Shown here one piece after another: positions 1 to 11,873 of a stretch of DNA of 64,000 nt. A program made the position numbers and the translations under genes. Location of the stretch: NCBI GenBank assembly GCA_019722365.1, contig JADFUC010001923.1, forward strand, positions 62,001-126,000, in the 5' to 3' direction. Below the pieces are notes generated by a model. The model did not search any database and had not been told where the DNA came from. It saw nothing but the letters and a program-made list of their open reading frames with translations. The number at the start of each line of letters is the position of its first letter. Positions within the stretch are counted from its first letter, which is position 1. The DNA comes from Lithospermum erythrorhizon. Taxonomy: Eukaryota > Streptophyta > Magnoliopsida > Boraginales > Boraginaceae.

Positions 1-450
1 AAATTACAACCACATACACCAAATACATTATATAACCAGACAGTCATCCGAGAAAGTTGCTTACTAGCTTATTACTAATGGATTGTTTCAAACACATGCA
101 CAATAATAAATATAGCTCCCCAAATAGATTACGAACATATGCATAATAACATTGATTACTAACAGATATTTCCAAACATTCACCAAATACATTATTTCAA
201 ACTAAAATAGTTATAAACTAAAAATATCACAAATATAAATATTTTAATGAAAATATATATACTCGGTTTGGTCGGTTTCGGTTCAGTTTATGCTAAAATC
301 GAAACCGATTGTTTTAGTCGGTTTCATTTTTTTTCATACCATTTTGATTCGTCTCTTTATTTTTTTCCAACCAAATCAGAAAATTCAATCTTGCCTCGAC
401 CGGGTTTTTCTGCTCAATCTATCTGATAAGATCCCTAATCATTCTTAATG
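1..450. other. AT-rich flank, no gene seen
   Basis: No open frame of useful length and no recognisable protein motif. Around 264-330 a short pyrimidine/G motif of the cggtttggtcggtttcggtt type recurs, as is common in plant intergenic repeats. I cannot assign it to an element. Confidence 0.5.
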
Positions 451-693
451 GGAGAACAATTGAGTGAAGAAAAGATAGTGATAAAGATTTTTAGAAACTT
501 ATAAAAAATGTTCGCGTATAAAGTGACTCCTATTGAGGAAGCACAAGGTGTTACCACTACGTTAGTAATGAACTTATAAGATCTCTCACTACATTCGAGA
601 TGTCCTTGATGAAGGTGAAGTGGATAAAAGAAAATTCTCTTAAGATCTAAATAGAAAATCCTATAGTTTGATCTATACCAAAACTAATGGTAG
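451..693 (+). mobile_element. Copia RNase H tail remnant
   Basis: A decayed reading frame resembles the C-terminal end of a Ty1/Copia polyprotein. Around 573-640 it reads approximately HYIRDVLDEGEVD, which fits the conserved RNase H tail normally written as H-x-x-R-x-H-F-I-R-E-x-[LV]. It is followed by a lysine-rich stretch and then by LTR copy A, which is where a 3' LTR should lie. The frame is broken by small indels, so no protein could be made. This looks like the 3' end of a Copia element whose upstream part lies outside the window or has been lost. Confidence 0.5.
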
Positions 694-1398
694 TAGTTGA
701 AATTGTGTAATCTATTCAGATAACAAGATGATGTACCAACTATCACTCCACTAACAACTAATCGTGAAAAGTAAAATACTCAAAAGTAAAAACACATAGT
801 TTGGTAACCCAGCCAAGGCCAGTGGAAACCTACATGTCAGAATAACTTGAGGTTGAGTTCGATAGCGTACTGCTAGTATTTTAATTGACTTGTTGCTAAT
901 TAAAATCAGAACAACTCACTAGTGACTCATTATTTAATTAGAAGCTCATAACGGTCTAATTAAGTTAACGTAGTTAAACCGATTTCTTAACGAAATCGCT
1001 TAACGAGCGAGTCTTGGGACTCGTATTTGAAGAAAGTGGACAATCATAAAAAACATTAACCCTTCTCTCCAAAGAAAGCCGCCCCTCCCCAAAGAATCCA
1101 TTGAAAGAGTTTTCTTCCACTCCTATTCATCTTCAACTCTAGTAGCCTGGGCACTGCTCAGCTTCCCTCTTAAGTAATCCAGAGGACATCATTTCGGTGT
1201 CGAACAAGCTTTGGAGAGGAATTTGAAGGCTTTCACGTGTTGATTGTGAGGATTGGGTTCATTCGTTTTCGTCAGCAATGTGCTAATTTTGTATTCATAC
1301 ATTTATATTTTGTGTTTAGATTAATATACATCAATTTGAGGATCCGGGATCCATGAATTGGTGTTTTACTGCACAAATTCAGTTACTAGATTCTAACA
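694..1398 (+). repeat. Copia-type LTR, copy A (probable 3' LTR)
   Basis: First of four related long terminal repeats in the window (A here, B 3964-4882, C 31928-32906, D 39356-40377). Shared landmarks are an aacaactcactagtgactca block near 910, a TATA-like tatttgaag near 1023, a gaggacatc block near 1182, a ttagattaata block near 1318, and an end in tctaaca. The left edge is near 694, where a degraded tgttgaaat start can be read. At about 705 bp it is shorter than the others, so part of the 5' half has been lost. It follows the RNase H remnant directly. Confidence 0.6.
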
Positions 1399-2640
1399 CT
1401 ACTAAGATAAGAACTGCTTGTCCTCAAGGACCAACTATTCTTCAACACCATTCTTGGGATTCCAAAACATGAGACATCCTTTGATGTCTTGGAGGTTGAT
1501 ATTGATTTAGAGGAAAGAGGTTTATCAGGCGCTTTTCCTATTCAGCTGTTATGTGTATTTGTTCTTCCCCTGTCCTACCTTTGGCTTTCATTCGCATTCG
1601 TTGTGTTCAAGCAAGATGGCTGGTGATTACGGCCAAAGGATCGAGGGAAAGTCAGTCAAGTTCCCCGGGTTCTTACTTGCATTTACATGAGCATGTCTCA
1701 TATTGCTTTCTCGATAATCTATCTGCTGCTTCAAGAATGCTTCCTCCTTTAGTCACTACTCTATTTGGTTGGATGGGAGCTTATTTTCATAATTGCATCT
1801 GCCTACCAATGTATGGTCCTTTTGATTGCGAGATATCACGGCAAAGGTAAGAACAAAGTTTACTCCCCCAACGATGCTCATCCGATGCATAAAGTGAGCC
1901 ATTCAAGACTTGATCGCGCTTTCATTAAAGAATGCACCGGGTGGGGGGCGCTTATACGGTAGGTCCAGAGTCTGAGGGAGCCCTACAACCCTTACCGCTT
2001 CCAGACAGCTTTGGTTACACGCTTAGTTATGCCGTGCCTTAGCAAAGGTACCCCGTAGAGATGCATGGAGTTATTTCATGGGTCTTAAATTGTTGCTTTT
2101 AGGTAGTTTATCTAGAGCACCTAAAGATACCACACATTTCCCCAAGGACACCGCCTTCAATAGTGCTCAAATCAATTATGTCTTGGCTAAACAAGCTCTA
2201 TCTGCCCTGAAGATTCTATCACTCTCCGCCTAGTAGCACACGGTAAAAGGAAAGTCTCCTTACACGATGCTCTTCTACTTTGGTTTTCGTCATCCGGTTC
2301 TTCCTGCATTTAAAATGATCCTAGACAACAGAGAGGATAGGATCCGAACATGCCGATGAACCCGGAAGGAGACTTCTTCTAAGAGAGTCTGTCCTAGTTC
2401 TACACCTTCAGTGATTCCCGACAACGTTGTCAAAGAACAGGTATTTTCTTGTTCTTTGTCTTCCATATACACTATATTTTCTTGTTTCTTTGATTAATCC
2501 ATGCTCTCCTTCTATGAACTGATAGGTGGTGGAGGTCTTTCTTCTCGCCAAAGGGGAATTGTGAGATCGAGCTTATTGATATCGGGAATCTCTCATTGTT
2601 TTTCGGCCGTGTTTTGACCTTTTAGTACGCTAGATTAAAG
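1399..2640. other. GC-richer block, possible organellar (mitochondrial) insert
   Basis: From about 1540 to 2600 the composition changes. GC is higher, there are few long A/T runs, and the texture resembles plant mitochondrial intergenic DNA (for example around 1940-2060 and 2200-2300). Two overlapping plus frames (1551-1850 and 1765-1962) continue one another across a one-base shift, and neither matches a protein I recognise. An insertion of organellar DNA fits what I see, but composition and style are the only evidence. An old gene capture by a retroelement is an alternative. Confidence 0.25.
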
Positions 2641-2689
2641 ACATATTAACCATGGTTGTTTGAACTTGTCTAAACATGATTATATAAAA

Positions 2690-3963
2690 ATGTCAAGGCT
2701 CAATGGATATGTGCGAAATTTAGTTAAAACAAAAATGTGTAAAAAGCCATGTAACAAGCAGTTAAGCACACAAAACTTTTGAATCGATTCATAAATGACA
2801 CTTCAGGAATCAATGGGTACTTCAGAGGTGGTAAACAATACTTATCACTTTTATAGATGATCATTTGCGGTTCAATTATGTTTACTTACTAAGGACTAAA
2901 AGCGAGGCCTTTGAAAAAATTGAAAGACTTTAAAATCCATTGCGAATCAAAAGAGTCTAAGAATCATGAAGTTGATAGCGTGATGAGTATTTTCCAAAGA
3001 TTTTGATCAATTTCAGGATCAACACTGGATAATACATCAAAGAACGTTCTCATTCTCCACAACAAATGGATTGGTAGAAAGTGAAAGAATAGGTCCTTGG
3101 CTGAGATGGTAATACAGCCGCTGCTAAACCTCGGTTTAGGCAAATGACTTGGCAAGGAAGCTCTACTGATAGCTCCTGCCACATCTACTATAGAATACCT
3201 TTTAAGAAGTTTAAGACTTCACCATATGAATTATGGAATGGAAGAAAACTCAACATTGAATATTTCCAAAGCCTGGGTGTATTCATATATTACTAAGATC
3301 TTAGATTCCAACAAAAAACTTAGTCCTAGAGATGTAAGAAGCGCTTTTTGTTGTTTACGCTCAAATTCAAAGGCTTATAGACAATTGAGCTTAGAGACCA
3401 ACAAGATAGTCGAGTCAATTCAAGTTGAGTTCTTTGAGAACAAGTTTTGTTATGACCCTATCATTTCAAGTGAAAAATGATGTAAAAGATTTAACTGAAA
3501 GTTAAGAATGGAAATGTGGGGTAAAGAGAAACTAAAGGAAATCATTGAATCAAGTGAGTCAGAGAGGTCAAATGCACATGTTGAAAAAATACTTGAGTTC
3601 AGGATTTTATTTCACCGTATCTCTATTGTCTTCTTTGGTAGGAAGTGTAATTGAGATCCAGCCTACAAAGTTAGACTTTTATGTTCTTCTGTTGATCGTA
3701 TACCAAGTACTTATAAAGAGGCTATGGCATCTAGAGATTTCATTTTCTCTGAGAGAAGCCATAGATAATGAGATAAATTCAATCATTTTCAAATGGTACT
3801 TGAAATCTAGTCGATTTGCCTTCGGTTCAAAACAAGATTCAGTATAGGATGGAATCGGTCTTCAATCAAGAGACGAATGGAACCATTTCATCCTACAAGA
3901 CAAGATTGGTTGCCAAAGGTTCATTCAAAGAGAGGTACTGATTTTTTTGATACCTATCAAGAC
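2690..3963 (+). mobile_element. Copia integrase and start of reverse transcriptase, decayed
   Basis: Broken plus-strand frames give Copia polyprotein motifs in the correct order. Near 2795-2920 is the integrase core start (GYF...IDD-x-S-R-F...Y-x-L...KSEAFEKF). Near 3060-3110 is the T-N-G-x-x-E-R-x-N-R-(S/T)-L-A-E-M segment. Near 3215-3250 is SPYELWNGRK, followed by a (G)-x-x-V-Y segment. From about 3740 comes the reverse transcriptase lead-in with EAI-x-NEI-x-S, and near 3895-3960 KTRLVAKG, FKERTDFFDTY. Frameshifts and stops throughout exclude function. The coding trail stops at the D-T-Y motif, where LTR copy B interrupts it, and resumes near 4890. Confidence 0.75.
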
Positions 3964-4882
3964 CGTTGGAAATCAATGAAAATCTTTCCGATTCCTCTTA
4001 TTATGCTCACATGACAATCATAGCACCATTTACCAAAGTTGGTTAAACGTGATTACTCTGAACTTGTTGTTCACCTTAGTAATTGTATATTACTAGTATG
4101 GCCTCGCGATAATTTAAGGCAAGGTGAGCGATTGCTATCTTACTATTAATCATTATAATAATAGTAATTGGTCAATTATTATTATTATACAATCCCATCG
4201 TTATTCAAGCCTGTATGTCACACACATACAAGGATATTTGAATTATATTTCATGCATGAAATTAAACGAGATTCTGTATATCGAGAGATGTATCTCTCTC
4301 AATATTTATATATTGATGAAATATATATTGATGAACATCAATTGGTTAAACTTGCAAGTTTAATCAATTGCCAATTAAATTAACGAATAACTTTGTTATT
4401 CGATAATGATTGCTAGTATTCTTAATTTACTTGTCAGTTAATTAAAATGGAACAACTCACTAGTGACTCATTATTTGATTAGGAGCCATAACGGTCTGTT
4501 CTGGTTAACGAAGTCAAACCGATTTTAACGAGTTGCTTAACGGGTGAAATTAGACATTTGGTATTTAAAGAAAGAGGACAAGGGTTTTCTACTTCATGAA
4601 AATAAAACCTCGTCTCAACTCTAGCAAGCTCAAGTTTCGATTCGATTCCTCCCCAAAGTACAGGTAATACTGCTTTGGTAAGCTGACAAGAATCGGGAGG
4701 TTTCAAGGGTATCTTACGTGGCTTGGCTTCGAGGAGTCAGTTTCATTTCGTCACCGCAATGTAAGAACTCTTTTATTCATATTATAATTTATGTGTTTTA
4801 GATTAATATTCATTATTTTGAGGATCTGGATGTATAAATTTGGTGTGTTTTATCAACAGTAAAATTCATACTGATTCTAACA
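3964..4882 (+). repeat. Copia-type solo LTR, copy B, nested in RT
   Basis: This is an LTR of the A-D family with a degraded tgttggaaatc start and a tctaaca end, about 919 bp. It interrupts the reverse transcriptase of the host Copia remnant. Upstream reads ...FFDTY, and downstream (from about 4890) reads the following RT block, a degraded R-I-T-S-I-R and then HQMDVKT-x-FLNGDL. No internal region accompanies it, so it is best explained as a solo LTR left by recombination between the two LTRs of an inserted element. The target-site duplication is too blurred to call. A TATA-like tatttaaag lies near 4561. Confidence 0.65.
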
Positions 4883-5936
4883 CGCATACGTGGCTAGATC
4901 ACGTCGATAAGGATGCTATTTTCCTTAGCATCTTTATATCACTTGCTTGTACATCAAATGGATGTAAAAACTGTATTCCTCAATGGTGATTTGACTGAGG
5001 AAGTCTATATGGAGCAACCTCGAGGTTCATACTTTCGATAACGAAGAAAGTTTAGAACGCTAAGTCCTCAGATGGACTTAAACATGCTGATTTAAACAAT
5101 GTTGTTGACAAGTGTGTATATTACAAGTTAAATGGTGATTGTATGATTATCCTATGTATTTATGTAGATGATATTCTGTTTTTAGTAATAGTAATAAAGG
5201 AATAGATGATACCAATAAATACCTTACTTTAAAATTTCAAATGAGAGATTTAAATGAAATAGATACGATTCTGATTAAGGTAAAGAAGCACTCAAATGGT
5301 TTTCTCTAAACCAAGCTCATTACATCAATACAATAATTGACAAGTTCAATTATCTGAGACTAACGATTCTAATATCTATTTGATTCGAGTAAAAGCTAAA
5401 AGTGAGCTTGAGGGTGGTACCGCCCACCAGAGGATAAAGTGATAGGGAGTCTAATGCATGCAAGACATTATACTAGACCGTATATAGTATACGCAGTGAA
5501 TGTTGTCAAGATAAACAGTTGGTCCAAATGAAGAACATTGAAGGCTATATAGAAAGAGTACATGGTTATCTCCAAAAAAATAAGAATCTTCCAATAGTAT
5601 TAAGGATAATGATGTCAACCCTTAACAATGATTGTAAATCAACCTCGTGTATATTTACAATCGTGGTGTTTGACCAACTCAGATAGCACATCTCTATCAT
5701 GGAGTCGGAGTTTATAGCCTTGCGGTAACACGCAAATAAGTAGAATCAAGTAAGGAATTTAATGCGAAGTTTTAATGTTGTGGCTACAAACTTAATGCTG
5801 ATAGCCATTTATTTATCATGATACTAGTGTCACATTGCCTCGAGCTTCAGAGATGATAACAAAGGTGTTCACCTTAACTTTTGTAAAGTCCGAGAAAACT
5901 TAGCGCATCGACTAATCTAAACCTCTACAAAAGAGT
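4883..5936 (+). mobile_element. Copia reverse transcriptase and RNase H, decayed
   Basis: This continues the element interrupted by LTR B. Readable motifs in several frames include HQMDVKTVFLNGDL and EVYMEQPRGF (about 4950-5030), S-x-GLKHAD near 5070, the catalytic block C-I-YVDDIL near 5155-5180 (the YVDD signature of Copia RT), FQMRDL near 5240, IGSLMHAM...TRP-x-IVYAV near 5440-5505, and an RNase H-like MESEF-IAL near 5700. Stops and indels are frequent. The order of domains (integrase before RT) establishes Copia rather than Gypsy. Confidence 0.75.
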
Positions 5937-6692
5937 TGTTGAAAGTTGTCGAAATCAAAGTTTATTTTGATTTCTATAATTACGCCTGCTATGACAATTG
6001 TTGTAACAATTCATTTTACTAGTTTTAGCAATGTGATTACTCAAACTAAGTGTTTAAATATTAATTGTTAATTACTAGAATTGGATCTCACGGAGCGCCG
6101 CATTACTAGATCCATGCATAACCTATATAATAATTATAACGAGACATTCAATCGAGTATTTTATATCAATAAAGTACTGACAAAATAGGATAAACCGAGT
6201 CAATTAATCCTATTAGTTCAATCAAGGTTTAACGAGAGAAGCTCATTATAACTTGCTCAAGTTACTTACAAGACTCCAATAGTTAGTTTACCCACTTAAC
6301 GAGTTAACCATTTATCTAATCTAATTGAAATATTCTGGCGAAACTAAAACGAGTTCTAGAAGAAAAAGACGAATGAAAAACCTAAAGTTTCTACTTCATC
6401 TTTTCCCCACACAAAGTCAGCCCCCTTTTTTTCTTTCTGTAAATTTGAGTCAAGTTTTGACTCAAATTATTATTCAATAGTTATTTGATTCTAGCAAGTC
6501 CAATCGTGAGGCTTAACCACACTCTCAGCGACTAACTGAAAGATCACACTTCGAGGCGCTGAGGAAAGTGAATAGGACTTCCGTAAGATTTGAACATCCG
6601 CTGCCTTGACTTCAGTCCTCCATTTGTCCCACACGTATAATTATTTATCACCAACAAAAAGAATGATTATGAAACGCATTGGTCTAAAGTGT
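5937..6692 (+). repeat. Probable 3' LTR of the host Copia element
   Basis: The segment directly downstream of the RNase H remnant begins with a ttgttgaaag motif near 5935. It contains LTR-like leader sequence (a pyrimidine-rich stretch near 6400-6440) and ends near 6690. It differs from copies A-D in detail, although a few blocks near the end are loosely alike. I infer LTR status mainly from its position. No clean terminal CA or target duplication can be read. Confidence 0.35.
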
Positions 6693-8250
6693 AACGACCA
6701 GCCTGTGTCGATATTCTGTGAGGTTGAATCGTCCAAATTCCGGACACCGTAGTCACCAATCGATGGATGACTGATTTTGAAGAAACCTGTTCTCAAACAA
6801 CTCAACAATACGATATACAATTAACAACCCGTATCTCAAATAACAACTAAGGGCCGTACAACAACTACAATCCAACAAAAATAAAGAGAACGCGAGGATC
6901 AATCACACCACCACCTAAGCTCTAGTTCAAACACTCAGTGAATATATATATCTCAAGAAAAATCAGAATAACATCGCATTAACTAATCGACCTCGCCTAT
7001 CCACAAACAATGACGACACCACAACCTCAACGACTAGACAACTCAGCAACTCAACCAACTCAACAATAGTATCAACTCATACAACTCAACAACAGTATCA
7101 ACTCAAATAACTCAACAACAGTATCAACTCAACAACTCAATATAGGTCCGGTTTCTTGGCCAAATTCAAGGAGAAACTTATGTCTACGACATAAGCTGTT
7201 ATCACCGAATCGTAACGAGGTACGAAGCAATCACCTAATCGTCATCAGGGTATTCCAGGCAACCTCACCAAATCAGCACCTTAGAACTAAGCAAAGATAA
7301 TGTGACAAATCAACTCAACCGACAACATCAACTCAAATACAACTCTTCCTAACACGACTAACAACTCCTCAACAACCTCAAACACCAGACGACCTATAAG
7401 ACCACAAACAACGCAACGACTCAACCCACAACGATAATCAACCCAGAATCAAATAGTTAATCAACACCCATGGTGACATACTCACTCTCGCTAGCTATAT
7501 AAAAACTCCGCAATCACAACAACAACGAACCTTTCTCCTAATTTTATCAATGCCTTTAAAATTGAAATATCTCGTAATTATAATTATTTTATAATATACA
7601 ACTAGTATTATAACATTCTACTATATATATAATCTCATACTGATACCCCAAAATAACGTTGAACGGTAAAGCCCATTTGTAATCTTATTCAACTTAAGTT
7701 CGCAACTTTTCCTATTAATGATCAGCCCAATTACTAGTTTCAAAGGCCCTAACGCTCCCATATTAACAACTAATCATCACATTTCTAACCATCTTGGAAT
7801 CTCAAACTAATTATCTACCTGCTAACTCTACAAAACCCATATTTATCCGAACATTCTCTAATCACCTAAAATCACAACTTATAACCTCAAAAACAACCCT
7901 AATAAAAGTCCAAGAAAAGACACTTCTACCATATTAAATCACTTAGAAAAAGTCAACAAAAGTCAACAAAGTTAACTATAATCCTCGACAATTTCCAATC
8001 CCATAAATCGATTATTATCACCTCTTATAATGAGAACGGTTTCCAATGTCGATTTTATAACATTATAAATGTCAAAGCTCAAGGTCAACTCAAAATAACA
8101 AAGCTAATGATCCTCATAAGTCAAGAAATACCCAAAGATTCGAACTTTCTCTTACCTTAAAAACATAGAGAATGACTCGGGAAACTTTCCCAGAAATTTT
8201 TAATTCAAAGCTCACAAGTATTGTAATAAAGAAAATCTTTTCATGGTAAG
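6693..8250 (-). repeat. GTTGAC-family LTR, copy 1 (minus)
   Basis: Member of a long LTR family shared with 9142-11873. Both contain gacaccgtag-c-accaatcgatggatgac (6744-6772 and 9181-9209) and gttatcaccgaatcgtaacg (about 7198 and 9992). Repeated gtcaacaaaagtcaac motifs near 7955-7970 are the reverse complement of the gttgactttt motifs in the plus copies at 42709 and 60283. It is therefore in minus orientation. The edge at 6693 carries tgtaacgacc. The right end is uncertain. I infer a Gypsy-type family from the TGTAA...-type ends and length. No protein domain is seen. Confidence 0.5.
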
Positions 8251-9141
8251 TGGGGAAGGCTCAAGCACATAAGAAAGACATAGTGACGATGACTAAGCAT
8301 TAGATAAGTATGAAAGAACTACCTAGAGTCCGTGCAAAATATCTAACAACACAAATCTAACATAAATTTAACTTAACCCCATCATTACAATAATTTCATA
8401 ATGAACTAAGTTATTTCATGTGAAGAATGTAATTGTCACTATGATGGAAAGCTAATTTTTGTCTAGAAAAATCGATTCTACATGAGAATTCAATGGATAA
8501 TAACAAGACTAGTTATGTGCTCAGAACTAAACTTTTTCCATTGGGTTTGAAGTTTGATATTACGTTGTTATTGGAGATAATCTATGATATTAATGGAAAT
8601 CTAGTTTCAAACTAATAGGTTACCAACGCACCGAGGAACACATCATAAGTAACTGGATGAAGTTGACTCACCTTTTATAAACATAGAAACGGGGTCAGCT
8701 TCGATTAGGTAGAGTAGCTTCTAACTATAAATGTTTACTAATTTAAGTGGGCGCCAGAGTAGTCCTTTTACAAGCAATTGTGAAGATTGTTTGATGAAGA
8801 ATATAATGTAACAGAGTGTCATGTTTCGCTTTAGCATTTAGGAGTCGAATGCCCAACTATCTAAGATGCATTTTATTTCGTTGAAGATTTGAGATATTTA
8901 CACTATGTATGGGTCCAATATCATTACATCTCATGCTTATGCTTCGAGCACAAATACTTCTAGGAAGATAATATTACACAACTCAGAGGGAATTTTAAGA
9001 AAAATTTATAATATTTGATACACTTATTATCCGATAAGGCACAAAAGAACAAAGCGGAAAAATGAAGTCCGTAACCACGCTTTGTCTGCAACGCCCCTCA
9101 AACGGGCTCAAGAATGGCAGCTATAGCCTTTAGTAACGAAT
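8251..9141. other. Stretch between LTR copies, no gene
   Basis: AT-rich, with no open frame and no protein motif. It may be the remnant of an internal region between two minus-strand LTRs, or the unresolved 5' part of copy 1. Near 9060-9130 a GC-richer stretch includes caacgcccctcaaacggg, which resembles the CGCCCC-type LTR starts seen elsewhere in the window. Confidence 0.35.
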
Positions 9142-11873
9142 TACCCCTGTGTCACGCCTCGAGGTTAATCATTCAACTCGACACCGTAGCCACCAATCGA
9201 TGGATGACTCAATTTAAAAGAACACCTGTTCATAAATAAACCAATACAACAAAACTATGACCAAAATGACAGCTTTTACCATTAAATGATCCATCCTAGT
9301 ATTTCCAACCACACACAACCAATATACAACAATCAACCAAAATACAAAATGTCAATATACAACTTAGTCTGAAATTTTGAAACAACATCAATATACAAAT
9401 CCAAATAAGATAAAGACAACAAGACTGTGAGGATCTTCAGCCACCCGATGCGCACCTAAACACGAAGGCACGGTTACACGAACGAACCGGAAGAATACCG
9501 AAATCCACCGCCAACCTAGCCCATGTGAATAAGTAGATAAGTCGCGGTTTAGCGAATATTTATCTCAAGAGTGGACATTAACCCACAATCCTCGCATTAG
9601 TATATTAATTAAAATAATTAGTTTTGCATGTGATGACGGGTATTTCAAATGTTTAATGTATGACCATTATATAAAATCATCCATTCATTGTTAAAATGCA
9701 CAATATAGGCTCACATTGTTTACAAAGAATATTCAACAAAGATAATCATGCAATAACAATACCCAAATAAGTCCACAACTCTATTCTACCGGTCAACATG
9801 GTGACACCACGAATTATACAACTGTAATTCAATCTAACACTATTAACTCAATCGATTCAAACAACTGAAATAACTCCAATCAACTCATCAACTCAGACAA
9901 CTCATCAAACTCCATATCCGGTTTTCTACAACTAATGCGCACGTAATCAACCTCAACCTCAGAAGGACAAACTTATGCCCGTCGACATGTTATCACCGAA
10001 TCGTAACGAGGTAATTAAGAACACCTTTATACCGGAATAGGGGTACAATACCGATAGCACAACTCAGACATATCAATAACTCCAAGACTATACCGAAAGG
10101 TATATGGTACCAAACACCGGTAGTAAACCCACACATATATCAACAACTCCTCAACAATTCATGCTATGTCAATCCAACCAACAAGACAATCTTTAAACAT
10201 CAAAAATGACCAAAATTCTAGAAATCAACTCCATCTCAAAAAACACCTATTAATCCCTATAAACAACACACATAACCTAACTATGCAACAATCAACGATG
10301 ATATATATAACATGCTCACAACTTCATCGAAAGTGCACATTCAATTTAAAAAGTAAATTAATCTACACACCCTCGTGATAAATACTAACCTTGGTGCCTC
10401 GTAGAACATGAAACGCCCCGCTAATTAATCCGAACGCTTTCCCACGCCCACGCCAACCAAAACACCCGTGAAATACAATTACTACCTACTACCAATTATA
10501 ACTCCATTTAGTTAACTATCCAATTTAACAACCATTTAATTACCAATTATTAACTTAAGGTGGAAAGATTACTATGCCGTTTAACCGACTAATAAACCAT
10601 CCTCTATCCTAATCGCCAACATCTCAATCAAACACTAACACTTTAATCAATTTCTAATCAACCCAAACTCACTTCCTAATACTAATTTACCCATTTTTAA
10701 TAACCTTTATTATAAAATCCAAATACTACTCAACTTACACCAAATCAAACTAATATAATCTTTTATAACAACTTAAAATCACAACCTATACTCCAAAACT
10801 ATATTAAACCCGAACAACACACTTTACAAATTCAGTATTTTTTTCCTCAAAGTCAACAAAAGTCAACTCATTTCCAAAAAGTCAACATAAGCTCCAAACA
10901 TCCTATTTCTTCCAAAAGTATAACTTCCAAGTATTTAATCTTCATCAAACATGCCTAACTCCAAATTCTACAAAAGTCAACTCAAGTCAACAAAAGTCAA
11001 CTATCAACATCAACACATTTCAACCCCCAAAATCGATTGATATCACTTATATCCGCCTAAACTAAGCTTAGATGATCCATATATGTCATTAAAAATCTCA
11101 AACCTCAAAGTCAACTAAAAAGTCAAACCTCAAAATAGTCAACTTTAGCTCAAAATACTTAGATTTGAAGATTAGAAACCATACCTTTGATAATCTAAGT
11201 GACGAGGAACGCAGATTTGGAGTTAAATCTAGCAAGCATTTCACCAAAAAAATCAAGGAAAGTGGGGGAAATGATGGGGTTCGCCACCATGTAGGGGAAG
11301 GATAAACCACCATCATAGAGGTCAGTAGCCGGTTGGTGATTTGATGAGGATGAATAAGTGGATGAGGTTGGGTGGAAGATATTTATGGAAATGATGTTGT
11401 CTTTGGTTTATACTGCCTGCTTAATGTTCCCCAACTCGAACATCAATTATATTTTATTTCACCGAATAATATTATCACCCAACCGATATGATTATTATTC
11501 GATCTACAAAACCATAAATTCTACCACCAAAATGTACTACCGACCGCACCGATTGATTGTATCAACTACTCAACTTCTGCAAACTTTTAATTTCACCTCG
11601 TATTCCAATCGAAAGCAACCGTATACTATTAATATAATATCGCAGACGACGTGTTTATTTCACTTACGGTCAAAAAAGTTCCGTAGATCTTTGTCTCCCT
11701 TAGTAACGACCTCAAGAACGGTCTCAAGAATGTACCAAGCCAGACACTTTTCCGATGCATTTTTCAATAAGCCAAATGATTACCGAATTGGTGGTTATCA
11801 TGTCTTTGATAGATAAATTACCCATGGACTAAAAAGTTTATTTTATGGTGATAACATCACAATTACTATTACA
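9142..11873 (-). repeat. GTTGAC-family LTR, copy 2 (minus)
   Basis: The low-coordinate end reads tgtcacgcc, which is ggcgtgaca in sense. The high-coordinate end near 11863-11873 reads TGTAATAGTAA in sense, like the TGTAATAAC starts at 42709 and 60283. Repeated gtcaac/gtcaacaaaagtcaac motifs lie at 10850-11110. It shares two blocks with copy 1. Minus and plus open frames inside (11098-11316, 11358-11816) have no protein similarity I recognise, and I treat them as chance. At about 2.7 kb it may contain a smaller insertion. Confidence 0.45.

Noticed and set aside
1910..2060. tRNA-like GC-rich string
   Set aside because: No cloverleaf with T-loop GTTCRANYC and matching acceptor stem could be formed by eye.
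11358..11816. 152-codon plus frame
   Set aside because: Lies antisense within the minus-strand GTTGAC-family LTR. Rich in Tyr/Ile/Ser with no motif.
6693..11873. A complete minus-strand Gypsy element with two LTRs
   Set aside because: The interval between the two LTR copies is under 1 kb and shows no gag-pol domain or primer-binding site, so I list only separate LTR copies.
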